DNA from: Nostoc sphaeroides
GTDB lineage: Bacteria > Cyanobacteriota > Cyanobacteriia > Cyanobacteriales > Nostocaceae
NCBI RefSeq assembly: GCF_003443655.1
Contig: NZ_CP031941.1
Coordinates: 2,227,501 to 2,291,500 of the forward strand
Length of the DNA stretch: 64,000 bases
Direction: 5' to 3'
Under the pieces are notes generated by a model. The model searched no databases and was not told the DNA's origin. It saw only the letters and a program-made list of their open reading frames with translations. Both the position numbers and the translations under genes were made by a program. Position 1 is the stretch's first letter. Each line of letters starts with the position of its first letter. Of this stretch, positions 9,104 through 16,996 are shown piece after piece.

Positions 9104-9472
9104 TCAATCGCAATCTCCCCCTTCCCCATAGATATCAATCCAAAAGTCTTTCTTCGCTGTATCGGGTCGAAATTGATATGTCTTACCATCTTCCAGGTCA
9201 TAATCTCTCACTCTTACTTTTTCGTCTCGAATATCTCTATCAAATCTAAGCTCCCCATCCAGTTGGGTTACTATTTTCTGTGTTGCTCCGGATTTTATTA
9301 CAGTTGATACGCCATCGATTGAGTAAGTAATCGGCTGATTTGTTGTATTTTTAATCGTAATGTATCCGCCAGAAATTATTTCCGCAGTTTGTTCGTCAAT
9401 TTCTTCAACAAAACCAAAATTTTGTAAGATACTTTGGTTGTTTAACTGGGCTGTTTCCACTGTCATAGTCAT
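9104..9472 (-). CDS. Double-glycine-leader precursor, 86-residue beta-type core (paralogue 1)
   Basis: First gene of the export locus. Leader residues 1-36 (NNQSILQNFG, VEEIDEQTAEIISGG) match the other two precursors. The 86-residue core (ITIKNTTNQPITYSIDG, VIKSGATQKIVTQLDG, RDYDLEDGKTYQF, IYGEGGDCD) is the same length as the core of 8056 and clearly related, with one Cys near the end. ATG 9472 is chosen because AGGAGAAAATCAC lies directly before it, exactly as in paralogue 3; the open frame runs on to 9514 without such a site. The product is unknown, but secretion by the downstream C39 exporter is strongly suggested. Confidence 0.85.
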   Translation of the reverse strand: MTMTVETAQLNNQSILQNFGFVEEIDEQTAEIISGGYITIKNTTNQPITYSIDGVSTVIKSGATQKIVTQLDGELRFDRDIRDEKVRVRDYDLEDGKTYQFRPDTAKKDFWIDIYGEGGDCD

Positions 9473-9494
9473 GTGATTTTCTCCTAAAAGTTGG

Positions 9495-9524
9495 TGTTTA
9501 GGAAATACGCTCAATATTTGTCAA
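9495..9524 (-). promoter_or_regulatory. Candidate promoter of the precursor/export locus
   Basis: On the minus strand TTGACA (9524-9519) and TAAACA (9500-9495) are 18 bases apart, just upstream of the first precursor. The surrounding stretch (about 9473-9535) is conserved in front of paralogue 3 and more weakly in front of paralogue 2, so the upstream region was duplicated with the genes. Confidence 0.35.
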
Positions 9525-10075
9525 CACCGATAGGTTAGGCGTTGGTGATAGATAATATATAAATCTCACCTATCCGGCGTTTACCCTTAATGTCATAGAA
9601 CACTACCAGTTCCCACACAGTAGTCATTCTTGCAGAGTAGGCATCAAGGCAGAAAACAAAAGTTATTTCTATTCAGAATAATAGAAGTTAACTTTTTATG
9701 GTCAGGATTTATTTCGATAGGATGAGACGAACTCCCATGTCTTTAATATATGATAAAAAAATTATTTGTAAATACGAATTTTACAAACTTTATTTTTTCT
9801 TTTGCTTTTTCCAGAATCTCAAAGACCCCTCTATAAACATCTCCCTTACTCAGGAGAAACGAATCTAAATTTTTTGACAAAACACAACTTATGTGAATAG
9901 ATAAAAAGGAAAGTATTAGTAGGTTTATATCAATGTAATAGATGTATTTAAACAAGATTTGATAGTAAAATTGTTTATAAAAGAATCGACAAAATGGGGT
10001 GAATAAAAAATTCAGTGCTTGCTCTGTACCCAAAATTAATTAAAAAAATGTCAAAAAGAGAAAGATTTTCAAATA
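9525..10075. other. AT-rich intergenic region
   Basis: No convincing gene. A 96-codon open frame on the minus strand (9743-10033) is mainly F, Y, I, L and K as expected from AT-rich DNA. No hairpins or known repeats stand out before the MITE at 10076. Confidence 0.5.
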
Positions 10076-10205
10076 AGGGAACTCCAAAAAATAAATTATT
10101 CCACATTCAAGTCGTTGACTGTTGACTGTTGGCTGAAAACTCGTGAACCGTCAACGGTCAACAGTGAACAATAGCAATGGAATATTTTTTTACTTGGAAG
10201 TCCCT
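10076..10205 (+). mobile_element. MITE of the AGGGACTTCCAA family, copy 1
   Basis: Left end AGGGAACTCCAAAAAATAAA and right end TTACTTGGAAGTCCCT form imperfect inverted repeats. The interior has three GTTGACT-type heptamers and an inverted GTCAACGGTCAAC. A near-identical copy lies at 63608-63744. Flanking TA dinucleotides would fit an IS630/mariner-type mobiliser. Confidence 0.8.
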
Positions 10206-10394
10206 AACTTATTTCCGCCCAACCTTGAGTGCTGGATTGGGGGTGTAATAAATTCTCGTTCCCTAAAAGAGGTATTGCAGATTATCTTTCTTTAACTTTA
10301 TAGTGAGAAGTACTTTAAGTTACTTAATGCATCAAACGCTACCCACCTTCATGGTTAGCGCTAGGATAGCTATGTATTTTATTAAAGTATAAAT

Positions 10395-12077
10395 ATGGCT
10401 CAAACTTTTTACGTAAATCCAGTATCAGGCAATAATACCAACCCAGGTAGCCAACAAGCCCCCTTCAAAACCATTACGCAAGCCCTCAAGGTAGCAACTG
10501 TTGATACCAAGATTCAACTAGCAAATGGGAACTATAATGCTGCTAGCGGTGAAGTCTTTCCCCTAACGGTTCCATCTGGCGTGACTGTGGTGGGTAATGA
10601 AACCAATAAAGGCAATGGTATTTTGATTGAAGGGAGTGGTAGCTATTTGAGCCGGACTTTTGCTGCTCAGAATGTCACATTTGTACTACTAGATAAAGCC
10701 GAAGTGCGGGGAGTAACTGTAACAAATTTGGCTAGTCGTGGTAGTGGTGTCTGGATTGAATCAACTGCCCCTACTGTTGCTAATAGCACCTTCACCAACT
10801 GTAAGCGGGAGGGAGTATTTACTACAGGCGAAGCTAATCCAGTTATTCTAGGTAATGTGTTCAGTGAGAATGCAGCCAATGGAATTGCGATCGCTAAAAA
10901 TTCCAAAGGTCAAATTATAGATAATACCTGCTTAAAAACAGGTTTTGGCATTGCCATTAGTGATACTGCATCACCCACCCTTCGAGATAACAAAATTTAC
11001 GAAAACCGTTCTGGAATTGTCATCTCTGGCAGCGCTCGTCCTGTATTGCGTAACAATGTCTGCGAAAATAACACTGATGATGGTATCACAGTAATCGGCA
11101 CTGCCCTACCGGATATCGGCAGTACCAATAACTTAGGAGGCAATACTCTACGCAATAACGGTAAATTTAATTTGCAAAATGCCAGTTCTAACAAGCTGGT
11201 TTCTGTGGGAAATAAAATAGATACGTCTAAAGTCACAGGAAACGTAGAGTTTGCAGATAGTTCGGTTCCAACACCTAGTTCCCCTACGGCACCAATACCT
11301 AGTTCCCCTACGGCACCAATACCTAGTTCCCCTACGGCACCAATACCTAGTTCCCCTACGGCACCAATACCTAGTTCCCCTACGGCACCAATACCTAGTT
11401 CCCCTACGGCACCAATACCTATTTCCCCTACGGCACCAATACCTAGTTCCCCTACGGCACCAATACCTAGTTCCCCTACGGCACCAATACCCACGCCCAC
11501 TATAGAATTAACCGATATTACGAATCATTGGGCAGGTGGCTTTATTCGAGAATTAGTCAAATTGGGGATAGTTAATGGTTTTCCCGATCGCACATTTAAA
11601 CCGGATGCTACAATGACACGGGCGCAATACGCCGCATTACTGGTAAAAGCTTTCAACCCATCGCCAAACCGACCCGTGATAAAATTCAAAGATGTACCAG
11701 CAGACTTCTGGGCATCGAAAGTAATTCAACAAGCATATCAAGGTTTATTTCTCTCTGGTTTTCCTGACAATACCTTTGCCCCCAACAAAAATATCCAGCG
11801 CGTGCAAGTGATTGTCTCCCTGGTGAATGGATTGGGGTTATCTGCTGATAGTGCAACCGTTACCAAAACTTTTGATGACCAAGCAAAGATTCCTGAATAT
11901 GCTAAGGATGAGGTAGTAAAAGCTATAGACAAAGGGATTATCGTCAATCACCCGAACGTCAAACAACTTAATCCTACCCGCGATGCTACACGCGCTGAGG
12001 TAGCGGTGATGGTATATCAAGCCTTGGTAGACGCTGATCGTGTAGCTGCGATTAACTCGCCTTATATTGTTGCTTAA
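10395..12077 (+). CDS. Surface protein: DUF1565 beta-helix, Pro-rich tandem linker, three SLH domains
   Basis: Residues 1-285 form a right-handed parallel beta-helix of the DUF1565 type (TFYVNPVSGNNTNPGSQ, ANGNYNAASGEVFPLTVPSG, then repeated N-rich turns such as LRNNVCENNTDDGITVIG). Residues about 294-365 are nine PSSPTAPI octamers. The C-terminus carries three SLH modules (NHWAGGFIRELVKLGIVNGF; DFWASKVIQQAYQGLFLSGF; a shorter third), which bind cell-wall polymers. No Sec signal is visible although SLH proteins act at the cell surface, so either export is unusual or the true start is missed. A terminator-like hairpin follows. The SLH part resembles that of the protein at 42336. Confidence 0.88.
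   Translation: MAQTFYVNPVSGNNTNPGSQQAPFKTITQALKVATVDTKIQLANGNYNAASGEVFPLTVPSGVTVVGNETNKGNGILIEGSGSYLSRTFAAQNVTFVLLDKAEVRGVTVTNLASRGSGVWIESTAPTVANSTFTNCKREGVFTTGEANPVILGNVFSENAANGIAIAKNSKGQIIDNTCLKTGFGIAISDTASPTLRDNKIYENRSGIVISGSARPVLRNNVCENNTDDGITVIGTALPDIGSTNNLGGNTLRNNGKFNLQNASSNKLVSVGNKIDTSKVTGNVEFADSSVPTPSSPTAPIPSSPTAPIPSSPTAPIPSSPTAPIPSSPTAPIPSSPTAPIPISPTAPIPSSPTAPIPSSPTAPIPTPTIELTDITNHWAGGFIRELVKLGIVNGFPDRTFKPDATMTRAQYAALLVKAFNPSPNRPVIKFKDVPADFWASKVIQQAYQGLFLSGFPDNTFAPNKNIQRVQVIVSLVNGLGLSADSATVTKTFDDQAKIPEYAKDEVVKAIDKGIIVNHPNVKQLNPTRDATRAEVAVMVYQALVDADRVAAINSPYIVA
11274..11489 (+). repeat. 24-bp minisatellite, nine units, coding
   Basis: Nine head-to-tail copies of a 24-bp unit (CCTAGTTCCCCTACGGCACC plus AATA), one with a single change (G to T at the seventh unit, Ser to Ile). 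The near-perfect identity suggests recent expansion and likely length variation between strains. Confidence 0.95.
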
Positions 12078-12110
12078 TTGGTAAAATAATTTGTTTTGCA
12101 AAATTGCATG

Positions 12111-12150
12111 ATTTTTGTAGGGGCAATTAATGAATTATCCCTACAAAAAT
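12111..12150 (+). terminator. Hairpin after the SLH/beta-helix gene
   Basis: Arms ATTTTTGTAGGG (12111-12122) and CCCTACAAAAAT (12139-12150) are perfectly complementary. It is placed 33 bases after the stop codon and its A/T-rich stem base could serve either strand. Confidence 0.6.
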
Positions 12151-12162
12151 GGTTCTAAATTA

Positions 12163-12269
12163 TATAGCGGTTCCCATTCAAATGCGGTACAACATTATAT
12201 TGCCAGGTGTAGGGGCACGGCAGTGCCGTGCCCTTACCGATGTACCTCACATAAACGATAACCGCTATA
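12163..12269 (+). repeat. 107-bp palindromic repeat, copy 1
   Basis: Perfect 10-bp ends TATAGCGGTT / AACCGCTATA enclose a central GGGCACGGCAGTGCCGTGCCC palindrome. A related copy in inverse orientation is at 45100-45200. Probably a non-autonomous element. Confidence 0.7.
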
Positions 12270-12315
12270 GGCAGAGCAAATTCATACTTAATTTCAAAAA
12301 GGTGGTTTTTAGTTT

Positions 12316-13092
12316 CTACTCGAACGGAGGCAAATTATTCGGGTCAATACCCTGAGATTGCAAATAAGCAATCAGTCGTTCTTTTTGCTGGCGTTCTTGT
12401 TCGGCGCGTTGGCGTTCTTGTTCGGCGCGTTGACGTTCTTGTTCAATCTGTTCTACAGCCCACGGTAATAAATTACCACCTTGATCCCACCAGCGCAACC
12501 AATAACCAGTGCGAGCTTCTTTTGTTCCTTGCCAAGTTCCCAAAAATAAGCCCATTACATCAATCCAATGACGACCATTTTCGTCAGGTTGCTTTAACTC
12601 ATAACGTTTATTTTCCAGTTGATAATATTCTAATAAACCGCCATCTGGTTCAAAAATTATGTAGATGGGAATCTGCAAAATTTGTTCGTAGAAAAACCAT
12701 TTTCCGGGTGGATAAGCTCGCTTTACCGAATATTCTCCACCCTCAGTATCCGATAGAAATTCGATAGCGATCGCTGGAATATCTCCTTCTAAATTGGGTG
12801 TATAACTTTTGCGATTACCCACAACTTGATTCACCGATGGCACATAAACCCAGTCAGGTGCTTTAGCAATAAATTGCCCGTTGACTGTCGCACAAAGACC
12901 AAAGTTGGAAGCTATCAACATTTGGGGTTGGATGAATCCACTGATTTCTAAGCTTTCACGCAAAGCACCAGCCAAAAGTGGCTGACCTGTATTCTCCACT
13001 GGTTCATCCTCTAGTTTAAAATCCTTGGGTAAGGCTTCCCAAGAGATTACCAGTTCAGTTTGGGATTTGGCTTCACTGAGTTGGGTTGCCAT
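12316..13092 (-). CDS. Uma2-family (DUF820) putative restriction-type endonuclease with coiled-coil tail
   Basis: Uma2 proteins are PD-(D/E)XK-fold nucleases greatly expanded in cyanobacteria; their cellular role is unsettled. The core is visible as KAPDWVYVPSV (the acidic residue after the first strand), DIPAIAIEFLSD, and the lysine-bearing KRAYPPGKWFFYEQIL / IPIYIIFEP. The last 50 residues are a charged coiled coil with the repeated ERQRAEQ heptad, common in this family. 258 residues, start ATG 13092. It is one of two Uma2 genes in the window (the other is at 50478). Confidence 0.85.
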   Translation of the reverse strand: MATQLSEAKSQTELVISWEALPKDFKLEDEPVENTGQPLLAGALRESLEISGFIQPQMLIASNFGLCATVNGQFIAKAPDWVYVPSVNQVVGNRKSYTPNLEGDIPAIAIEFLSDTEGGEYSVKRAYPPGKWFFYEQILQIPIYIIFEPDGGLLEYYQLENKRYELKQPDENGRHWIDVMGLFLGTWQGTKEARTGYWLRWWDQGGNLLPWAVEQIEQERQRAEQERQRAEQERQQKERLIAYLQSQGIDPNNLPPFE

Positions 13093-13282
13093 AAACGCAG
13101 TATGAATTTATTTTTGATCTTATCGTTTTTAGAACGGTATGAAGGCGATAGTGGTCTGTCGGTGATAAAGTGACAAAATATGCATCCTAATATTAACTTT
13201 CTCGAAAAGCTCTCACTTGCCCACAATAAATTAGAATAAATCTAAATATATAAGAATATTAAGAAAATCTAGATAAGAATTT

Positions 13283-13511
13283 AGGACTTACGCATTGACA
13301 AGAAATACCAAATATGAATGAAGGTTAAAAACCATATCTTTCGTAAGGGCACAGCATTGCTGTGCCCCTACAACATTGTCTATGTAAGTAGTTTACCGCA
13401 CTTCGACAGGCTCAGTGACCACCGTAGGCATCGCAGGATAATTAAGAAAAGCCTGAAATAGCCTATTTTAGGTAATTCACATCACGATGCATTTGTACAG
13501 TGCGTAAGTCT
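13283..13511 (+). mobile_element. MITE-like element with AGGACTTACGCA ends, copy 1
   Basis: AGGACTTACGCA at 13283 and TGCGTAAGTCT at the right end. The interior holds a GGCACAGCATTGCTGTGCC hairpin (about 13350) and a CACTTCGACAGGCTCAGTGAC dispersed repeat. It fills most of the gap before the FUSC gene. A shorter element with the same ends is at 20188-20278. Confidence 0.65.
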
Positions 13512-13538
13512 TAGAATTTTGTTTTGTTAACAAAAATA

Positions 13539-15755
13539 ATGCAGTTGAATCGAACTAATTTCCTCAAATTTCTGATCCAGTCAGAGCCAGGAAAACCAGC
13601 AATATCCAACGGCTTGCGAGCGGCGTTAGCGTTGGGGGTTCCCATGCTAATTGGGCAAGTGATCAACCAAAGGGAAAACGGATTATTTGTCGGTTTAATG
13701 GCTTACTTTGTCAACTTAGCGAATGTTGGTGGCCCTTACCAGATCAAAGCTAAGGCGATGACGGGGGCTACTTTGGGAATCGCTGTTTCAGTATTTGTGG
13801 CTACTCTAGTCGCTAAAGTTCCAGCACTAACTGTGGTACTGACATTTCTCTGGGGACTTGCTTCCGGTTTTGCGTCGCTGTATGGTAATGCTGGTGCAAA
13901 TGTCGGTCTGGTGGTAGGGATATCATTTGTTTCCACGATCGCACAACCAGGAAACTTGGAAACTGCACTGATGCGATCGCTGCTATGTCTCATTGCAGGT
14001 GGATGGGCGATGTCACTTTCCTTAGTAATGTGGCCCTTTAGACCTTATGATCCACTACGAATAGCTTTGGCTGGCTGCTACAGTGCAATCGCCAATTACA
14101 TACAGCCCTTTCCTGGTAAGGTGGCAACAACTGAAAATATTCTCGAAATTAGAAAGGCATTAGAGACAGCACGGGCTACTTTAGGTACAGTCCGAATTGG
14201 ACAGCCGGCTCGAAGTTGGATGGATGAGCAATTGTTGGTGCTAATTCAGGATGGCGATCGCTTCCTTGGCTCAGTAATTGCCTTAACAGAGTTACTAGAA
14301 ACTCACTTTCAACAACAGCAATATCACGTAGTCCAGCAATTAGTAGACGATGCACTTGAACAAATATCAGTGATTCTGCAAGCCATAGCGAAAGTCATAT
14401 CTCGCAAGCCTGCCAGCATCGATCTGGGAAATTTGAAGCGCATCTATGAGGCACTGAAAGAACAAGAAAATCTGCAAAGACAAGCAATTGCTGGGAGTGA
14501 AACAGACTACACAACTCTCGTTGCTCTCACTAACCTGGTGCTGATGATAGAAAAGCTGATCAAGCAACTGGAATACACGGCTCAGACAGCTAAATCTCTG
14601 GCAGATCGTAGCAAAATCAGTCGCCCAGATGTAGATACACTTCTTTTAGTTGAAGGCGAACAGCGATCGCTCTTAACTTTACTCAAAGAAAACCTCACCT
14701 TAGATTCAGCAATTTTTCGCCATGCACTCCGCATTGCTGTGTCTCTAGCTGTAGGCGTAATGTTATATAGCATTACTAATTTACCAATGGGCTATTGGGT
14801 GACACTGACAATTATGCTAGTCCTCAAACCGAACTTTGGTGCAACTTTTCAGAGGTTTTTCCAGCGAGTTGGCGGGACTATCTTAGGAGCTATCTTAGCA
14901 GCTGTCATAGTTGCAACCATAATGAGTAAGACTGTATTAAACATAATCATTTTGCTGACAGTGTTTTTTGGCATTTCCCTGATCAGTTTCAACTATGGTT
15001 ATTCAGTGATTTTCTTGTCAATATTTGTCTTACTGATTATTGATATTGGACATCCGATTGGTTGGGAATTTGCTGGCTTTCGCGTGTTGAATACATTAAT
15101 TGGGGCGGGACTGGCTTTTGCGAGTCATTACTTTATATTGCCAAATCGGGAACGCGATCGCTTACCCAGTCAACTCGCCACAGCCCTGCGAGAAACCCAC
15201 AAATACTTTCGGGATGTGATGGCTGTTTATCAGGGAACAAAGGAGGACGACTCTAACATTATCAGTCAACGGCGACAAACTGGACTGGCAATTGGTAATG
15301 CTCAAGCCTCATTCCAAGGATTGCTGCGTGAACCCCAAATGCCGAAAGAATTAGTAGAACCAGTAATGACGCTGCTGGTGTACATGGGACGTTTTACTAA
15401 CGCCGTGACAGTTTTGGCAGTACATCTGGAACATTTTCGAGCAACAGTGCCATTACCGGAATTAGAAACCTTTGTTTGTCAAGTTTCGCTACTGTTAGAG
15501 CAGTTAGCTGATTCAGTACAGCAGCAAATTACCCCACCGCCTTTACCTGACTTGGAAGAAACGCTGCACAAAATCCAACCGCACCTACAAGCACTGCGTA
15601 CAGCCCGGATACAAGAATTAGATGTCAATCAAGGACATACACCGATTCGTCAAGCAGTTATTGATTACAGCATATTAGATTTGGAGATTGAGCAGATTGT
15701 TCGGCGGTTGACTGCTATGCACTCAGCGATGGTACGTTTAATATCAAGTAAATAA
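13539..15755 (+). CDS. FUSC-family inner-membrane transporter (aromatic acid exporter-like)
   Basis: 738 residues with the duplicated layout of the FUSC/YccS/AaeB class: an N-terminal group of membrane helices (about residues 20-165), a soluble helical middle (170-390) and a second group (about 395-540) containing MGYWVTLTIMLVLKP and FQRVGGTILGAILA, both characteristic of the family, then a helical C-terminus. Such proteins are proposed to export aromatic acids or other organic anions; the substrate is unknown here. ATG 13539 is preferred over an in-frame TTG at 13524. No membrane-fusion partner is adjacent. Confidence 0.85.
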   Translation: MQLNRTNFLKFLIQSEPGKPAISNGLRAALALGVPMLIGQVINQRENGLFVGLMAYFVNLANVGGPYQIKAKAMTGATLGIAVSVFVATLVAKVPALTVVLTFLWGLASGFASLYGNAGANVGLVVGISFVSTIAQPGNLETALMRSLLCLIAGGWAMSLSLVMWPFRPYDPLRIALAGCYSAIANYIQPFPGKVATTENILEIRKALETARATLGTVRIGQPARSWMDEQLLVLIQDGDRFLGSVIALTELLETHFQQQQYHVVQQLVDDALEQISVILQAIAKVISRKPASIDLGNLKRIYEALKEQENLQRQAIAGSETDYTTLVALTNLVLMIEKLIKQLEYTAQTAKSLADRSKISRPDVDTLLLVEGEQRSLLTLLKENLTLDSAIFRHALRIAVSLAVGVMLYSITNLPMGYWVTLTIMLVLKPNFGATFQRFFQRVGGTILGAILAAVIVATIMSKTVLNIIILLTVFFGISLISFNYGYSVIFLSIFVLLIIDIGHPIGWEFAGFRVLNTLIGAGLAFASHYFILPNRERDRLPSQLATALRETHKYFRDVMAVYQGTKEDDSNIISQRRQTGLAIGNAQASFQGLLREPQMPKELVEPVMTLLVYMGRFTNAVTVLAVHLEHFRATVPLPELETFVCQVSLLLEQLADSVQQQITPPPLPDLEETLHKIQPHLQALRTARIQELDVNQGHTPIRQAVIDYSILDLEIEQIVRRLTAMHSAMVRLISSK

Positions 15756-15791
15756 AGCACATCTAAGAAGAACTATATTTGTCGTTTCTTT

Positions 15792-15970
15792 AGGGACTTC
15801 CAAATAAAAAAATGTTCCCAAACTGACGCCAAAACTCTCTCTATTTCTCCTCTCTCTGTGTTCTCTGTGTCTCTGTGGTAGCCTGCGGCAAGCCGCTGAC
15901 GCTCCTTCGTCGCTACCGCTTCGCTAATGCGTCTACGTTTATTTGGATAATTTATTTCTTGGAAGTCCCT
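15792..15970 (+). mobile_element. MITE of the AGGGACTTCCAA family, copy 2
   Basis: Ends AGGGACTTCCAAATAAAAAA and TTATTTCTTGGAAGTCCCT. The left half matches, in inverse orientation, the right half of copy 3 (48808-49098). The right half contains a different repeat (GCGGCAAGCCGCTGACGCTC). The rest of the gap to 16060 shows nothing recognisable. Confidence 0.75.
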
Positions 15971-16060
15971 TACTCCCTGGTTTGTATGGCTAAAGCCCCA
16001 ACTATGAACGTTTTTTATTATGGTTTTAAGTAGATATTTTAGAAGGTTTAGATGATATAT

Positions 16061-16444
16061 TTACCATTCAACAGATACACTATAACTAGAAAAATTTGTA
16101 TCTTTACTCACTAAAATAGCATTTTCACTCTGAGCTTGTGAAATTAACAACCTATCAAATGGATCTTTATGGTGTAAAGGTAACTGTCCCAACATTAAAA
16201 CATGATTAACTTTAACTCCAATAAATTCTATTCCATTATTTTGCTGCTGGTGAATAATCTCAGGTAAAGACTGATTTAATGTTAATTTCCCTAATTGAGT
16301 TTTAATTTGAATCTCCCAGAGACTCACAACACTTACTAACCGAACATTTTCTGGATTTAATAACAATTCTAAAACCCGTTCTGAAAGTTTTTTAGAGTCA
16401 CTATCCCACTAAATAAAGGTATGAGTATCTAACAGAAATTTTAT
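16061..16444 (-). pseudogene. PIN-domain (VapC-type) toxin with in-frame stop and lost start codon
   Basis: Reading from 16444 gives an ATA where ATG is expected, then KFLLDTHTFI, a TAG stop (16411-16409) where these proteins have Trp, then WDSDSKKLSERVLELLL, VSLWEIQIKTQLGKL, DPFDRLLISQA and ILVSKDTNF. These are PIN ribonuclease hallmarks (Asp of LLDTH, Glu of SLWEI, Asp of DPFDR). Both lesions are single G-to-A changes relative to the expected codons, and the expected ATGA overlap with the antitoxin has become ATAA. A 101-codon fragment from 16366 remains open but lacks the first catalytic Asp. Confidence 0.85.
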
Positions 16445-16680
16445 GATAACCAAAATTCATCAGGTAAAGGTTCATCGAAATCATCACTCATCACCATAGC
16501 ACCCAAATTTAACCCAGCTTTAGGGATAATTTTTTCCTGCACAGAAGCAATAGGAATCACCTTAGCAAAAGGTTTATCTCCATTAGTTAAAATGATTTCT
16601 GTATTATCATCTTGCATCAAGGATAATAAATCAGAAACGCTGATAGAAGTTTGTTGAATATCAATATTTTTTGTTGTCAT
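16441..16680 (-). CDS. Phd/YefM-like antitoxin
   Basis: A 79-residue protein with IQQTSISVSDLLSLMQDDNTE and EIILTNGDKPFAKVIPI, matching the N-terminal DNA-binding part of Phd-type antitoxins, and an acidic tail (SDDFDEPLPDEFWL) of the sort that blocks the toxin. It lies directly upstream of the broken PIN toxin with a four-base overlap of the old frames. With the toxin dead it may be an orphan regulator. Start ATG at 16680 with a weak upstream purine stretch. Confidence 0.8.
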   Translation of the reverse strand: MTTKNIDIQQTSISVSDLLSLMQDDNTEIILTNGDKPFAKVIPIASVQEKIIPKAGLNLGAMVMSDDFDEPLPDEFWLS

Positions 16681-16996
16681 GATTACACCTCTAAAGTGTC
16701 TACTTCTATTCTAACTTAACTGTGAGTATTTTTCCATGCTTCCCTCTCAGCGCTCTTTCTGATGGAGTTTCCCGCATCTCACATATTACTAGGAGTCTCG
16801 TTTAGATAAGAGTTGAGGATTAGTTAATTGTCTTTGTTTTGTTGTTATGCAGCAACAACGTTTATGGATGCTGTGACATCAGATCAACATTTGATTTAGG
16901 ATAACCTGAATTGTCAGATGTTTTAGAGTCTCCCAAAAAGTTCTAATTATAGGCTCAACTATCCGATCGTAACACCGAGGTTGCTCCCCATTTCTC
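16681..16996. other. Intergenic, no gene recognised
   Basis: Contains an inverted GTTGTTGCTGCATAACAAC-like stretch (about 16838-16858). It may be a transposon remnant, but nothing could be assigned. Confidence 0.4.

Noticed and set aside
9743..10033. A 96-codon minus-strand open frame in AT-rich DNA
   Set aside because: The composition is F/Y/I/L/K as expected from AT-rich sequence; no ribosome site, no motif.
10997..11500. A long minus-strand frame with GELGIGAV repeats
   Set aside because: It is the antisense of the 24-bp minisatellite in the SLH gene.
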